From positions 69,728,593 to 69,792,592 of the forward strand of contig JAMXBB010000007.1 in the NCBI GenBank assembly GCA_024138015.1: a stretch of DNA of 64,000 bases, written 5' to 3'. This document shows positions 45,420 to 57,820 of the stretch, in pieces; the first letter of the stretch is position 1, and each line of letters opens with the position of its first letter. Position numbers and translations under genes: made by a program. The DNA comes from Lumnitzera littorea (Eukaryota > Streptophyta > Magnoliopsida > Myrtales > Combretaceae). The notes under the pieces were generated by a model that searched no databases, had not been told where the DNA came from, and worked only from the letters and a program-made list of their open reading frames with translations.

Positions 45420-46465
45420 GTGGTGGATGTATTTAGTTAGAGGTCAAATTTAGCATCCAAGGCTAGTAGACCAATAGGTAACATGCCAAAAAAGACTAAC
45501 AAGAGACTAAATCATGACCTTCAAGCAAAGACTTTAGTAGATAACATCCAATAAGGAAGGAGTCAAAGATTTTGGGTAGAGAATGTCCTGAGGCTCAAGA
45601 GGAAAATTCTTAAGGAATGTCATGACTCACCATAGACAAGACATCTAAGAGTTCATCAGACCCTAGCCTTGACAAAAGATTGGTATTGTTGACTTGACAT
45701 GGGGAATGATGTGAAAGCATATGTAAAGACATGCCCTATATGTTAATAAGATAAAGTGGACAAACAGGCCTTAGTAAGTCTTATATTACTCTTTCCTATA
45801 CCTGAGAGACCTTAGGAGAGTGTCGTTATGGACTTCATTATGGAACTCCTAAAGTTTGAGGAATATAGAACTATAATGGTAATAGTAGAACTCTTCTCTA
45901 AGTATGTGAGTTTTATACCAACTACAAAGCAATGCATAGTCGAAGAAGCCGCTCATCTATTTATGAAACATGGAATAAAGTATATGGGTGTACCCTCATC
46001 TATTATAAGCCATAGAGATAGGCAGTTTACAAGGAGATTTTAGACCAAACTATTCAAGTGATGGGCTCAAACTTCAATTTCTCTACCAATTTGTACCTAT
46101 AGACTAACAGGCAAATGAAAGGATGAATTCCTTATTGGAGTTGTCTCTAAGATTTTATGTGAGCTCTAATAAGAAGAATTGGGTAACATTATTGGATATT
46201 ACTTGGTTCTACTTCAATTTATAATATAATGAAGCTATAAGAAAAAGCCCCTATGAGGCTGTATTGGGATTTTAACCATCTACCCCAAATACAGTTGCTG
46301 TAGAGTATAAAGGTAGCAACCCAACAACGCATGACATCGCTAAGAATTGGTAGGAAGAAGCAAACTTGGCAGGAAGAAGCAAACATAGCTTTGGCTTATT
46401 TATGTGAAGCTACTAAGAGGATGAGGAAATTTGCTAAGCAGAAAAGGAAGGACACTGAGCATCTA
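45420..46465 (+). pseudogene. Chromovirus integrase, first part
   Basis: Starts with the RNase H end (VDVFS) and NLASKASRPI. The HHCC finger reads ILKECHDSP (45610), HLRVHQTLALTKDWYC, AYVKTCPIC (45716), with two Gln codons after it turned to stops. 45828-46043 is open: MDFIMELLKFEEYRTIMVIV (first core Asp), ELFSKYVSFIPTTKQCIVEE, SIISHRDRQFTRRF, where the second catalytic Asp position is His. The third acidic position has become Lys (codon 46118-46120). Later text CELYEELG and MRKFAKQKRKDTEHL runs to the next insertion. Confidence 0.85.
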
Positions 46466-48090
46466 TGATTGCCTCTAAATAGAGCTTTCGAGTTTTACAA
46501 TTTATAAACCTATATTCTATTCTCAACTCAGTTCAACAAGTAAGTGTAGCTATCATTTTATAGCATGGATGAGTATAGGGTTATCTTTACTAGGAATGGA
46601 TACAAGCACTAGCACTAATAAATCTTCCTATGATCTAGCAACCAAATTTATCAAATGATAAAAAAAAAATTAAAATATCTAATTTACTAGCTAAACTACA
46701 CTAATCCACAACAACGTTTATCCAATATAAATACTACAGAAACTATTAACACTACAATAATTAACATACAGACTTGCTTCACTACTTAGTGTAATACTAC
46801 CAATATATTTTTTTGTCCTAATATTTGTTATTTGCAAGAAATTATTAGTATGTAAGCATTTCTTTTCGAAATTACTTACTTCAAATCCTAATTGTGTCTA
46901 TTAGAATCTCTTCTAAATTAACAACCAACTCAGATTATATTAATGTTATGTTAATGTATCAATTTTCTTAAGAATGCAGCAACTTTCCTAATAATATCTC
47001 TTCTATCAAGAGTAAGTTGTTCCAATGAATCAAATCTAATTAATATAATTGTCTTTCGACATATTCTATTGAAATCTAGCCTAAGTCAATATCGTGCACT
47101 ATACCATACTTAGATTAATTAAGTTTAACTCATCAAGAATTATAATATCAGGAAACTACTATTCCATGCACTCAATCATACTAAGTAGATGTAGTAAGTC
47201 CAAAATACTACTCATAAATGATAAAATAATAACATACACTAATAGGAATCATAATTAAATAGAAATAAAACATGGAGTAAGTAAAAAGTAAAAAATCCTT
47301 TTTATTCTACCATAGAAGTCTTACGAATACACAAATAGCGAAATCTTGTCGACTCTTTCAAGTAATTTTAAAAAGAATATGATTTACACTAACTGTTGTC
47401 TTGAAGAACAATTGAACAAAACAAAAAAATGGTATAAGGCAGATGAATAGGTATGTTGTGGGTTCATGATATGATGTGATGTGATGTGATATGATATGAT
47501 GAAAAGTTCTTGATGATGTTGGTTATGATGATGTCTTGATAAAAATTGTGATGCATTTATATTCTTCTCATCAAAGGGCTTGAAACACATTACTTTATGA
47601 CACCCCCTAGTATTAAGACTTGTTCCATACACTGGTTCATATGATAAAGTTAAAGAAGAACAATTATGTCCACTCCCATCATGCCCACGACTTGAGGAGT
47701 GATCTTCTCATCATAAACATTCCACCTCATTACCCCCGTGATTGAGAGCATGATCATCCTTCTAAGGTAGAGTTACAATCGTGATGAACAAGTAGAAAAA
47801 TAGCTTCAACCCGGGTTACTCCCTTGATCATGGTTGTGATGGAGGGAGTGACGAGCGCTAGGCACTCAAATCTTCTCTTATCATGCCCATGATTACTCCA
47901 AATTTCCTTATTCTTGTGCAATTTCATCCCCTCTTCACTTTGACTTGAATAAATACCATTTCGTTGCTCTTAAATCATCTAAAATTGATATATTACATAA
48001 TTCAGTACTAAAAACTTGAGAAATAAACACAATTATGACTAATTTGTACCTAAATGTGCCTAAAAAATATAGAGTGATTTATACTTATCA
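46466..48090. mobile_element. Solo LTR with ATCTA target duplication
   Basis: Starts TGATTGCC and ends CTTATCA, flanked by ATCTA at 46461-46465 and 48091-48095. Removing the insert and one ATCTA makes the host integrase frame continuous (DTEHL to VRDLFMV). Length is 1625 bp with no retrotransposon coding text. On minus it starts TGATAAGTATAAATC, which looks like a usual LTR start, so minus orientation is likely. It includes a GATGT/GATAT microsatellite (about 47467-47502), which gives the chance ORF at 47384-47632. Confidence 0.8.
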
Positions 48091-48095
48091 ATCTA

Positions 48096-48530
48096 GTAAG
48101 GGACCTCTTTATGGTCTGATTGCACTTAACACAACGAAATAAGGGAGTGCTTCATAAAGGCTTGATGAGGAGATATGAGGGACCTTATTAGGTGATGAAG
48201 AAAGTTAAATAAGTAGTTTATAAGTTAGAGTTACTACAATGGTTAAAGATTCACCTAATATTTCATCTTAGCATGTTAAAGGCATATTATGAAGATGAGG
48301 GAGATTCAGAGCAAATATGAATATGGAATTCTCATGACAAGGAGGCCAAAAAAGAATTGAGGGACTAGATAATAATTAAGCAAGTCCTGTCCCAACCGTG
48401 TCAAGTACTTAATCAAGTTGAAGAAATTGCTCAAAAGTGAGAATAGTTAGGAAGTAACTGAATTATTGGCAATTTAAGTCAATTATTAATAAGTACTGGA
48501 AGACAACAATGATGGCATCACCAGATTCGA
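48096..48530 (+). pseudogene. Integrase C-terminus and chromodomain
   Basis: Follows the solo LTR. Reads VRDLFMV, HKGLMRRYEGPY (48158), KVK-VVYKLELLQWLKIHLI, FHLSMLKAYYEDEGDSEQI (48262), then a linker and YLIKLKKLLKSEN (about 48405-48443). The last segment aligns with the chromodomain core of chromoviruses (YLVKWKG followed by an acidic E-A/S-W-E). One Trp is Leu and another a stop. A chromodomain directs insertion toward particular chromatin. Its presence classifies the element as a chromovirus. Confidence 0.75.
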
Positions 48531-48541
48531 GTGGGGGAGAA
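48531..48541 (+). promoter_or_regulatory. Polypurine tract
   Basis: GTGGGGGAGAA directly precedes TGTCATAGACC, the start of the 3' LTR, as in chromoviruses where the pol end overlaps this tract. Confidence 0.7.
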
Positions 48542-49000
48542 TGTCATAGACCTCTAATAAAGGCTCAAACCTATAAGGTTCCTTAAAGGCCATGTGAGAA
48601 GAAGGCTAAAACCTAAGTCCATATAGGATTATAGAAGGCGAAAGTTTTCAAAAGGTCCCAAAATGTCTTGGATCTCTGTATCTTAGTAAGTGGATGGTAA
48701 ATAACAGTGGAATTGTAAGTGTAGTGTAGACCATTAGATCAAATTAATCTATGCCATTCATTTTACATAATTGTATTCATTAGTCATTTTGAGTAAGAAT
48801 CATTTGAGTTCCAGAGCTTTTCTTTCTAAAAACACTTTTCTTTCTCTTTCTAGAAATTCTTTCGTACTTAGTGGGAAGGCTAACTTAGTTTTCTTTTAGA
48901 GCCCTCGAAGAGTCTAAGTGTTGTACATGTGAGATAGGCTATCCACTCCACACATAACAAGTGTATGAGTTAGGATAGCAACAAACAAACTTATAAATAT
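48542..49000 (+). repeat. 3' LTR of the chromovirus (right end uncertain)
   Basis: Begins TGTCATAGACC after the polypurine tract. It has no clear TATA box. The right boundary is not defined because no 5' LTR of the same family is present in the window; 49000 is a guess. Confidence 0.5.
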
Positions 49001-52000
49001 CCAACTTATGAATGTTATGCTAATTATACTTGGCTAGGCTTAAGGAACTAGAATGATCTTAGGGTGACATCCCGACGATCAATGTATGACACTATTTTAA
49101 GTGAAATCACATACTAAAATAATCTAGATAAATTTAGATTGACTTATGATCTCATGGGTGTTAGGGGCCTACAATTGTATATGTGTATTATTATATATGT
49201 ATACTACAGGATCATGAGTTACCTCTAGTCTTAGAATACCAAGATTGTCTTATGTTGAGATACCTAAACATAAGATAATAAAATGTTGTTTGTGCACTAG
49301 ATATTTTACATATACATATATGTCCATTTATGTGGCATTCACATTTGCTTGTTGTGATTATGCACTAGGTTTTGGCTCATACATTATCGAAAAACATTTT
49401 TTTCAAGTATAGCAAATGTTTATGCATTTTAACTATGGACTCAGAGTTTTCGATCAATGATAGTATGTAATGTTCTGGTTTGTACGTGTTTGCTTAAAAA
49501 TTTTTTCTTAACTTTTGATGCCTGAAGATGGTTCATTACTGTCATCCCTGAGTTAGGGATAAGGCGAAACTTGTAATCTACCTATGACACAACAACATGG
49601 AACTTGTACTTCTAACACTCTTCTTATTCAATATAACAAATAACTATGGAAAGCTTTGCATCAATAGGCTACACTTAGAGTATCATAACTATAGAATCTT
49701 GTACAATACGTAGCACCTGTTAAGATATCTTTATATTATATAATTTCATCAAAAGATCTACACATCACTTTATAATCTCCTGTTGAGGCATTTGCAACAT
49801 CACTTGCAATTTTGCTATAGAGCTCCTTCCTAATCCTTAAATCTAAGTTTCTAACTATTTGTCTCTTGAAGAAAGTTGTACCCCCTTATGTGTGATAAAG
49901 TCTCCTTGCTCTCATGATGTAAGATCTTGACTTACTTCTTTCAAAACTAGAGGATAAGAAAACTTATCCCATTAGCTTACTGTATGTTGAGTAAGTGTGG
50001 ATAGATAGATAACAATACAAATAGAATCATATCACAAAAATAGAAGCAATTCATCAATTGAATTGGGATACTTTTAGACCAACTAAGAAATGCAAATGCA
50101 ACAACCACGTGCATGCTAATGCATGTGATAGGTATTAGTATCGATATCCTAGTCCCAGCCCTAGTCCTAAACATCTAGGTAATCAACATTGCTAAGCATC
50201 TGAATTATCTAATTTTGGAACCTAGAATAAAGCTTATCAAATTCTACCTAGCCTAAGCTATGCAATTCTATATGCTCGAAAACTAGTTTTGTAAACCAAG
50301 ATATTTGCATTACAAAAACAAGCTTCTAGAAACTAAACCGTTTGCTTAACTAAAAACTTGGTTTTTAACATAAGAAAACTTAACTAAGTGAAATCCTAAT
50401 TTTAGAAAACTTAACTTGTAGGTCTATTTCGTGCCATGCTATGAATGCATTTTCCGCATACCAAGGAAGATCAAGCTATTATTAATAATACAAGCAAGCT
50501 TATTCATCAATTTATTAGCTAAGCTTTCATTGAATGTCATTTATGTTTTCATCTCTAAAACTTCGGTATTAAGTTCACTTAAATGAACACTTAGGAGATG
50601 GGGTTATTAGTTAACACTTAGTTTCTTATCTAAGTTTTATATAAATCTACATCATCAATCATACTAGCAATAGCACATCTAAAGCCATTACAATCAATAG
50701 CCAAGCACAACTCATCCAACAAAATATAACAAAAGAGTTCAAAAGGCATTTCATAACTCATTAATCAATCATGTCACATTCATACACATAAGATCAATTA
50801 CATTTACCATAGTTAAATAAGTTAAGAGTAGATAAAATCTACTCTAGAACATAAGCAATCCACTTATCGAGGCTACTTAGCAAATTCCCAAAGCTTACTA
50901 TTGCATTGAAAGCTCTTCATAAGCCCACTTCACTTAAACAAAATATGTTGGACACTCAAATCAATATAGGTTAAGTATAAGTAAGGTTATTAATTTACTT
51001 ATACTTTAAGGTCCAAGTCTTGGTGTTATTTTGTTTAGGAGAATTTTGGTTCTAAATACTTTTTGACTCAATTTCTAACTTACCCTCTATATACAAAATC
51101 TCTCCAGCGTACTTTCTAAGATAGTTTATGACCTCCTCAACATTATACAGATATTATTATATCCCATTTCCTTACTATTCTTTTGATTCTTACATAAAAG
51201 ATTTTTAATAAAATACATGTTGAACACCCAATTGTTATAGTATTATTAACATATCATTTAAGTTAACTATATAGGTAAACAAGTATAAGGACCATAAAGA
51301 ATTACTGTAAAAACACATATACATATATAGAAATTAGCTGACTCCCTGCATCAACTTCTAACCTAAGTTCTATATATTAAATTATTCCATATTTTCACCT
51401 ACTCAACATATTGACTCACATTCTGATATGCATAAAATACTTCTTAAATCATCTATAATTTTTCCTCACCTCAACACTATAATTTCCAACTTTCATCTTA
51501 CTACTTAACATGCCCTTGACTTCTTAAATAAGCTACCTCCAATTATGTTTATTATTTTTTTCCTTTACTTACCATGTTATGCTTAGAAGTTGTATGTGTT
51601 ATACATCATAAATTTTAGTTAATTATTGGGGCATATATTATAGTCCAAAATATGTATACATACTTTCAAAACATTATTTCATGTCTTTATTTACTTCCTT
51701 GCCTAAATAATTTATCTCTGAGGACTTGTCACTTACCAAAACCCAATTCGCACATTTCCAATAAAAATAAACAATACCAATAAAATTACACTTTTATTGA
51801 ATTAAATATTTTATATATTTTATTTTGCCAAATAAACTGTCCCAAAGTCTTTCTTGTAACTTTTGTGATCTTATATTAAAAATTCATTTGATTCCGAGAA
51901 TATTTTCTGGATCCCCAAATCTATTGACTCTAAGCAGCTACAATTACTTTACGTAATAATATTTGTAACTTATGCTACTCACGACCACTTTATTTCATTA

Positions 52001-52888
52001 CTTCACAAGTCATATTTTCTCTTTCAAGTTTCCTTTTTTTTTTTAAATATGCCACTATTCTAAGTCCTTAATAGTTGGTTGCAGATTGTTGTCTCACATA
52101 GTGCATTAGAGAAATTAAAATATAGTCATATTTAGGATAGTATAAGTTTAGGTGATTCTTGTCGAGTTATTATGAATTAAAAAGTTGTAAATTATTGCTA
52201 ACAACATTGATCTTATGAGAAAGTGAAATATGTTATATTATCTTTATCATGGATTTGTAGTTTTGAGTCTTGACGCATCCACGTTGAGGTGTGGAAACGT
52301 GGCAAATTGCTAGGTCTTGGGCTATGTGTCTATTATAATTGGAAATTAGATATTACCAAAAGTTATTTCCCCGTTTTTTTTTTTTTATTGATTACAACTA
52401 TTAGAGCATGGGCAAGAACAATTTGGGGTAAATTGTAAAGACATTTCCCTTTAAATTTTCAAAATTATAAAAACCCGACTTCTTTCATTTCTATGTGCAA
52501 TACCTGTAAAATATCAACACTGGGAAATTGCTTCATAAACGCAATACCTACCAATCTTTGACATAAACATACAATTGCCATTTTGCTTTAGGCTTATTGA
52601 TCTTCTGATTAGACCATCTTCTTTACTTATTTTCAATGCTATCTTCTAATAAGGTATGAATGGATTGATGAATTCATTTCAAAAAATAACTACAAAATTA
52701 AAGAATAATATAAAAGATCGATTTAGAACCATATTAGAGGAAAAAATTTTCAAACATTAACATTTTTGAAGGACCGTATATGTGATATCCATCTTTCTAT
52801 AAATTTGATGGTGGTACAATGTTTTAACCAGAAGTTAAAATCTTAACAATTATCATAAAAGCCGCCAAAATGCCAACATTAATAGCCC
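49001..52888. other. Featureless AT-rich DNA
   Basis: No coding, RNA or LTR structure was recognised. It holds short AT runs, and the open frame 49977-50174 (minus) shows no family resemblance. The first few hundred bases may still be LTR. Confidence 0.5.
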
Positions 52889-52909
52889 ATGCCCGCCTTG
52901 CACGGGCAT
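52889..52909. repeat. GC-rich hairpin
   Basis: ATGCCCG, then a 7-base loop, then CGGGCAT, a small GC-rich stem in very AT-rich surroundings. A transcriptional or element-end role cannot be judged. Confidence 0.5.
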
Positions 52910-55560
52910 ATGCGAGCTGATCAGAAACGAGAGGCTCATGTGTCTGTTTTGACCTTTTAGACCCATCGATACGAATATAGATATTTGACATTTCACGCAT
53001 AAGAAAGTCTGTACAACCATCATTTCATTAGCTCTTCAGAACATAACTCCTCCAAAGATTGCAACAGATGTACACATTCATTATTAAAAATAAAGAAATA
53101 AAAAAAAAAAAAGAAAGCAGCAGATGCATTCATAATGAAAATAAGAAGAAAAGAGCAACAAAAATAACACAAACACAAGAAACAGAACATTATAGCTGTC
53201 CAAATAATCACTCAAAAGCCGGCACCGGCACAAACCTTTCATTATTCCTTCGCTTTTAGTCGTGAAAATGGAAGAGCTAGCTAGCAGCTATTTAGCATTT
53301 CGTATCTGTATGTATTATATATAATGCCACCTACATAGCTCTCATCAACCAGTAATAATCATGATGGGAACACCCAAAATTCAACTCGACACAATCATTT
53401 CTTAAAGAAAAGAAAAGCACAATCACACGAAGGGATTATCATGAGATGATATTTGGATATCAATAATGTAACTAGATAAAAGCCCATATTATACATGCAT
53501 ATTGATTTGAAATAAATACTCATATTTATAAAAGTAATAAGTTTATTAAAAATATTATCTTGATTAATATACTAATTATAAATCGTTATGAACATCGTGA
53601 GGAAACTAATTTCAATAATATTGATATAGTTTTAAACAATATAAATAATATATATAAAAATATATATGTAGACACATATGAAATGAGATGTGACTTTGAA
53701 AGAATTCTAGTCCATTAAAATCTAGGAATACACTATTATGAATGGGCAAAGTTGTGTCATTTCATACTACAGGATACAGAGGTTGAAATCTCTATGCATA
53801 AAGGAATATCTTTTTCTTTTTTCGATAAAAGTCTGATAAGCTTAAACCTTGTTGCAAATCGAGTTAAGTGTGTGAGATAGATTTTTAATCTTTTGTTCAT
53901 TTGACTATCAAACTATAACATGAGAAAAGAATTATGGGTCATAAATTTGGATTGAATCAGTCATCGTTAATAAGGCCACTGGGATATAATTTAAGATTGA
54001 ACTTTTAGGTGCTTATAGTTTGAACTACTACGATATAAGGTTCCCACGAATTTTAATGTAATAAGGTACGATCTAAACCTCGTCATGTGGGAGAAATTTT
54101 TTGAAATTTGTAACCATAATTTACCTTGCGACATCTAACCTACCCAATGAGATGGATTCAACAAGTTCCAAAATCTAATAGGTCATGGTCATGAACTTTA
54201 CCAAAATTTTGCACAATCATAGGTTTTCTCAATAATTAGTAAAATATTTCTCTAATATCTACAAACACCACAATATGTGATAAGTAATAAACACATAACA
54301 AAGTACTAACCACATGAGTTTGAAACATTTGTCACAAGTCCAAAAAGAAAGATTCATTAATACTAATACGTTATATATTCGATGATGTTATAAACAAGCA
54401 CCAATAATATTTAGATGCATACCAATGATAGTGAGCGATTTTTATAAAAATTAGAATTCATGTTTTAGGTATTGGAAATTTATTAATGCTTATATACTAT
54501 TAATTTATTTACAAAACAAGTTAATTCTATTGAAATTTTTTTTATCAACATTTGGTTTGTGGAATGAGATAAGGTAGGAATGAGAATGCGATTCTATAAG
54601 AATATAATAGAGAACTAATAACCTTTCCTTATCGTTATTTTGAGATTTCATAAATAGATATGAAAATATGTAGTAAAAAATCAAGGAGTAGTTAATCCCC
54701 TTAGTCTTACAAAAGAATTGCAATTTTTCGTTTTTTAGTAATATTAATTCCATAAAATAACCATTTTGCCAACAAATAAAACAATAATAGGAATTTAGTA
54801 TAATCAAGGTTGTTAAATTTGTGATTCTATCTAAAATCATTATAGGGTATGTAAAATCAAAATGTAAAATTGAAACATAAAAACATAAGCTTATACTACC
54901 TATGTACAATACTTTTAAAAAAATTATAGATGTATTTATAGTAGTTATATAAAAAATAAAGCTTCAAATACGCGATTAAAATAAAAAAAACGAAGCAATT
55001 GAGTTCTTTTTTCATAAAAAAAAAATAATCTATAATCTAACATTTATGAAACATAGATAAGCAAAGTCAAATCTATTTATTTTTTTCATTATTTTGTTTT
55101 AAAAAATGATAAATTGAAGATAACTAAATATTTCAACTCATTTTGAATTATTAATAATATAAACATAAATGTATAGCTTTCCTTATAAACTATTTTATTG
55201 AAGTTCGAACTCAAATGAAATTTATGAATATAAAAAAAGGGATTAAGAGAAAGAGAAAGAGAGAAAATTTTAAAATAAGATAAGAAAGATAATTTAATGT
55301 CTTAATAGTCAATGAGCAAGCAAAACTTGGTTATATTTTTCTATTTTTTGCCCATTGAACTTATATATGTTGAATTAATAACTCGATTAAAAATATAAAT
55401 TTTTATAAGTTTATTATACAAAATCTATTAAAAATATAAGTTTTTATAAGAAAAAATTTTATATTTAAGTTAACTCGAAAAATCGTTCTAAAATAATAAA
55501 TTTATAAAATTGTATGAACAGAGTTGCGATTTTGATAATTATGAATATAATAGATATTAT
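52910..55560. other. AT-rich DNA without recognised genes
   Basis: 53059-53259 and the opposite 53020-53211 are shadows over an A-rich tract. 54505-54909 is open on minus for 134 codons but its composition (Tyr, Phe, Ile, Ser) is what AT-rich random DNA gives. A weak B-box-like GGTTGAAATCTC lies at 53782. Confidence 0.45.
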
Positions 55561-56267
55561 TCAAAGTAAATACAGAAATAAATTGGTATATGATGAATAA
55601 TCATACCATTCCATCCTTACAAAGTTGATAAACCTGCAATAGATTTTTCTTTTTTCAAGGACACTACAAATTTTCCAATGGTTAATCATTATCCTCGCGA
55701 GGATTTGGCTTGTCTGAACTGCACCAGCGTCCGTATGCGCATATGTAAGAGGAGGTGAAGAGGTCAAATATGTTGACGATGACACGACTGCAACGAAACA
55801 TCTGGCTGAGATCAGCCTTTTGTTGGTGATGATAATACAGGTCTTGTGAATACTTGACGTCAAGAATGGCGGGTTATTTTGATTCGCAACGAAGGTTACA
55901 CAGTTCAAATACGACAAACTGGTCGATCCTCCTATGTTTACATGAAGTAACGTTTCTGATACCCTATTCATGATTCGAATCGATGTTGAGAAGACGCGTG
56001 ATGAAACCATATTTTTATAGATTCGCTCCACCCAGAATCAAAGTCCTGCACACAAATCCAAATCTTCTTAGTATCTCCGACATCGTTTGTTCGTTGACAT
56101 TTGCTACTCGTTATTACATGGCAGGTTACAGAATCCTTTGAATTTGGTCTTATGCGAAAATTTTCAAAGCAAACTGCATTATTTGCAATACGATTATTAC
56201 CGTAAAGGAGACTGCCAAAACTAAATTCTAAATTCAGAGGTATCATATCGTAAGGTTCTCTCGTCAA
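55561..56267 (-). other. Unassigned open region, possible gene fragment
   Basis: Two minus frames overlap: 156 codons (55561-56031) and 99 codons (55968-56267). The block has more G+C and more CG dinucleotides than its surroundings, and the amino-acid mix is balanced (PLNLEFSFGSLLYGNNRIAN, CQRTNDVGDTKKIWICVQDF in the shorter; SETLLHVNIGGSTSLSYLNC in the longer). A splice-acceptor-like TTTGTGTGCAG lies at the overlap. I do not recognise the protein. It may be a captured host exon, an organellar fragment or chance. Confidence 0.3.
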
Positions 56268-57239
56268 TAAGCATCATTTCGTATTTTGTATTTGTTAATG
56301 TTCTCAGGAAAAAAGAAAAAATTTTATGATTAGTCCACTTTTTTAGTGAGATTAATTTGATCCATAATTTGATTAATGAATATCTTATTATATTAACTCC
56401 TATAATGATTTGTTCCATCATAAAAGTTCATAAAACAAAGTATCATATTTTCTTATATAAAACTTGTCATTTACCTAAAATCTCAAATTTGTAGTTAAAG
56501 AAGTCGTGCACGTTTTCTTATTCCCGTTTATCTTTTTCGAAAGTGTTTTTCACTTGCTTTGTCTCTAAGACTAGAGCATGAGAATTATTTTATGGCTTAT
56601 GCTACCAAGTGGAATAAAGAGTTAAAGATAAGAAAATAGATAAACAAATAAATATTATTTACAATATTTAAGAAAAAATTCTTAGTACCTTAAGTGCTGG
56701 TATAGTTCATTTTTATTATTAGTTTAGACGATGACTAAAATAAAACTATCTTTACAATTTGCTTCTACAAACTGTTGTTTATCCCATTAATCCGTACTCT
56801 GTATTTTTTCTCAACCAAGACTTCCTATTATCTCACCAATATGACTTGCAAAGAAACAAATAATTTAAATAATATCTACAATATTTATTTTTCAATTTTA
56901 AGTAATTTCGTTCATTATGTGGTTTCAACATATATACTTCTTAAGCACATCATAGCGGAGCATAATATACCAGAACAACATATGGAGTGCTTAATAGTTG
57001 GAATCAACACGTCACACCTTTTCTTAAATCGTGCCAACACTACGAAGCTCTCATAGCGAACAAATTGCAATGAAGAAGCCTTTTTCAACTAGCATTATTT
57101 TCTAATTATTTTTTTAACTGTAGAGAAAGTTTCATTGAGAAGGATATATTAGTAATTTTCTAAAGCACGCATTTATATGCACGCAGCAAACCCTACGCAA
57201 TAAAAACTTATTGCAGCAAGCACCTTACTGTAAACAAGT

Positions 57240-57281
<42 letters not shown>

Positions 57282-57400
57282 ATGCAATATCAATAACCAA
57301 GACTATTGAATTTAAGAGCTAGACTTTTCACAACAAGCATCTACTGCATAGTATTAAAACCATGACTTTTGTAATAGGTTATTTTGGGTATTAAGTTCCC
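56268..57400. other. AT-rich DNA with TA microsatellite
   Basis: The main structure is a (TA)n run at about 57243-57279. The open frame 56775-57056 has no recognisable domain. Confidence 0.5.
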
Positions 57401-57820
57401 AAGACTCATTCTAACCTATTCAAATCGAAGACCAACCTACATAAGCCCTTGGCCATTCTATTCGCTTCATTCTCCTATCTATAACCAAACTCCCACCTTA
57501 GAATGTTTTGCTCCTCTCATGGCACTTATGCTCAAGCCTCCTTAAAGAACTAAATATCTATCAAGATAACTCGGATAGAGAAGGGTTCTTGCTATACATG
57601 CTAACATACCCATGCCCGGTGGACAACTACATGCTACGTCATCTCTATATATCTTAGGATCTTGCCTATAATAGGAAGATACACTTCCTAATCTAGGTAA
57701 GGTCCAAACATATCCACATTCTACTTATATTTACTGCGAATCATTATAAATAGAGGCTAACCCTCATTGAAAAAGGTACCTTCACAATCTCCCAAGTTCC
57801 TACATCCTTATTGCTGCTTC
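57400..57820 (+). repeat. Possible LTR fragment with TATA box
   Basis: TATAAATAG at 57745-57753 is followed about 15 bases later by CCCTCATTGAAAAAGG, a layout like the Tat LTR at 16125 (TATAAATA, then GCATTGTAAGAACT). No partner LTR or coding text was found. Confidence 0.3.

Noticed and set aside
54505..54909. 134-codon minus ORF
   Set aside because: Composition matches random AT-rich sequence and no motif was seen.
55690..56270. Organellar DNA insertion
   Set aside because: Higher G+C suggested it, but I recognised no organellar gene; it is left as unassigned.
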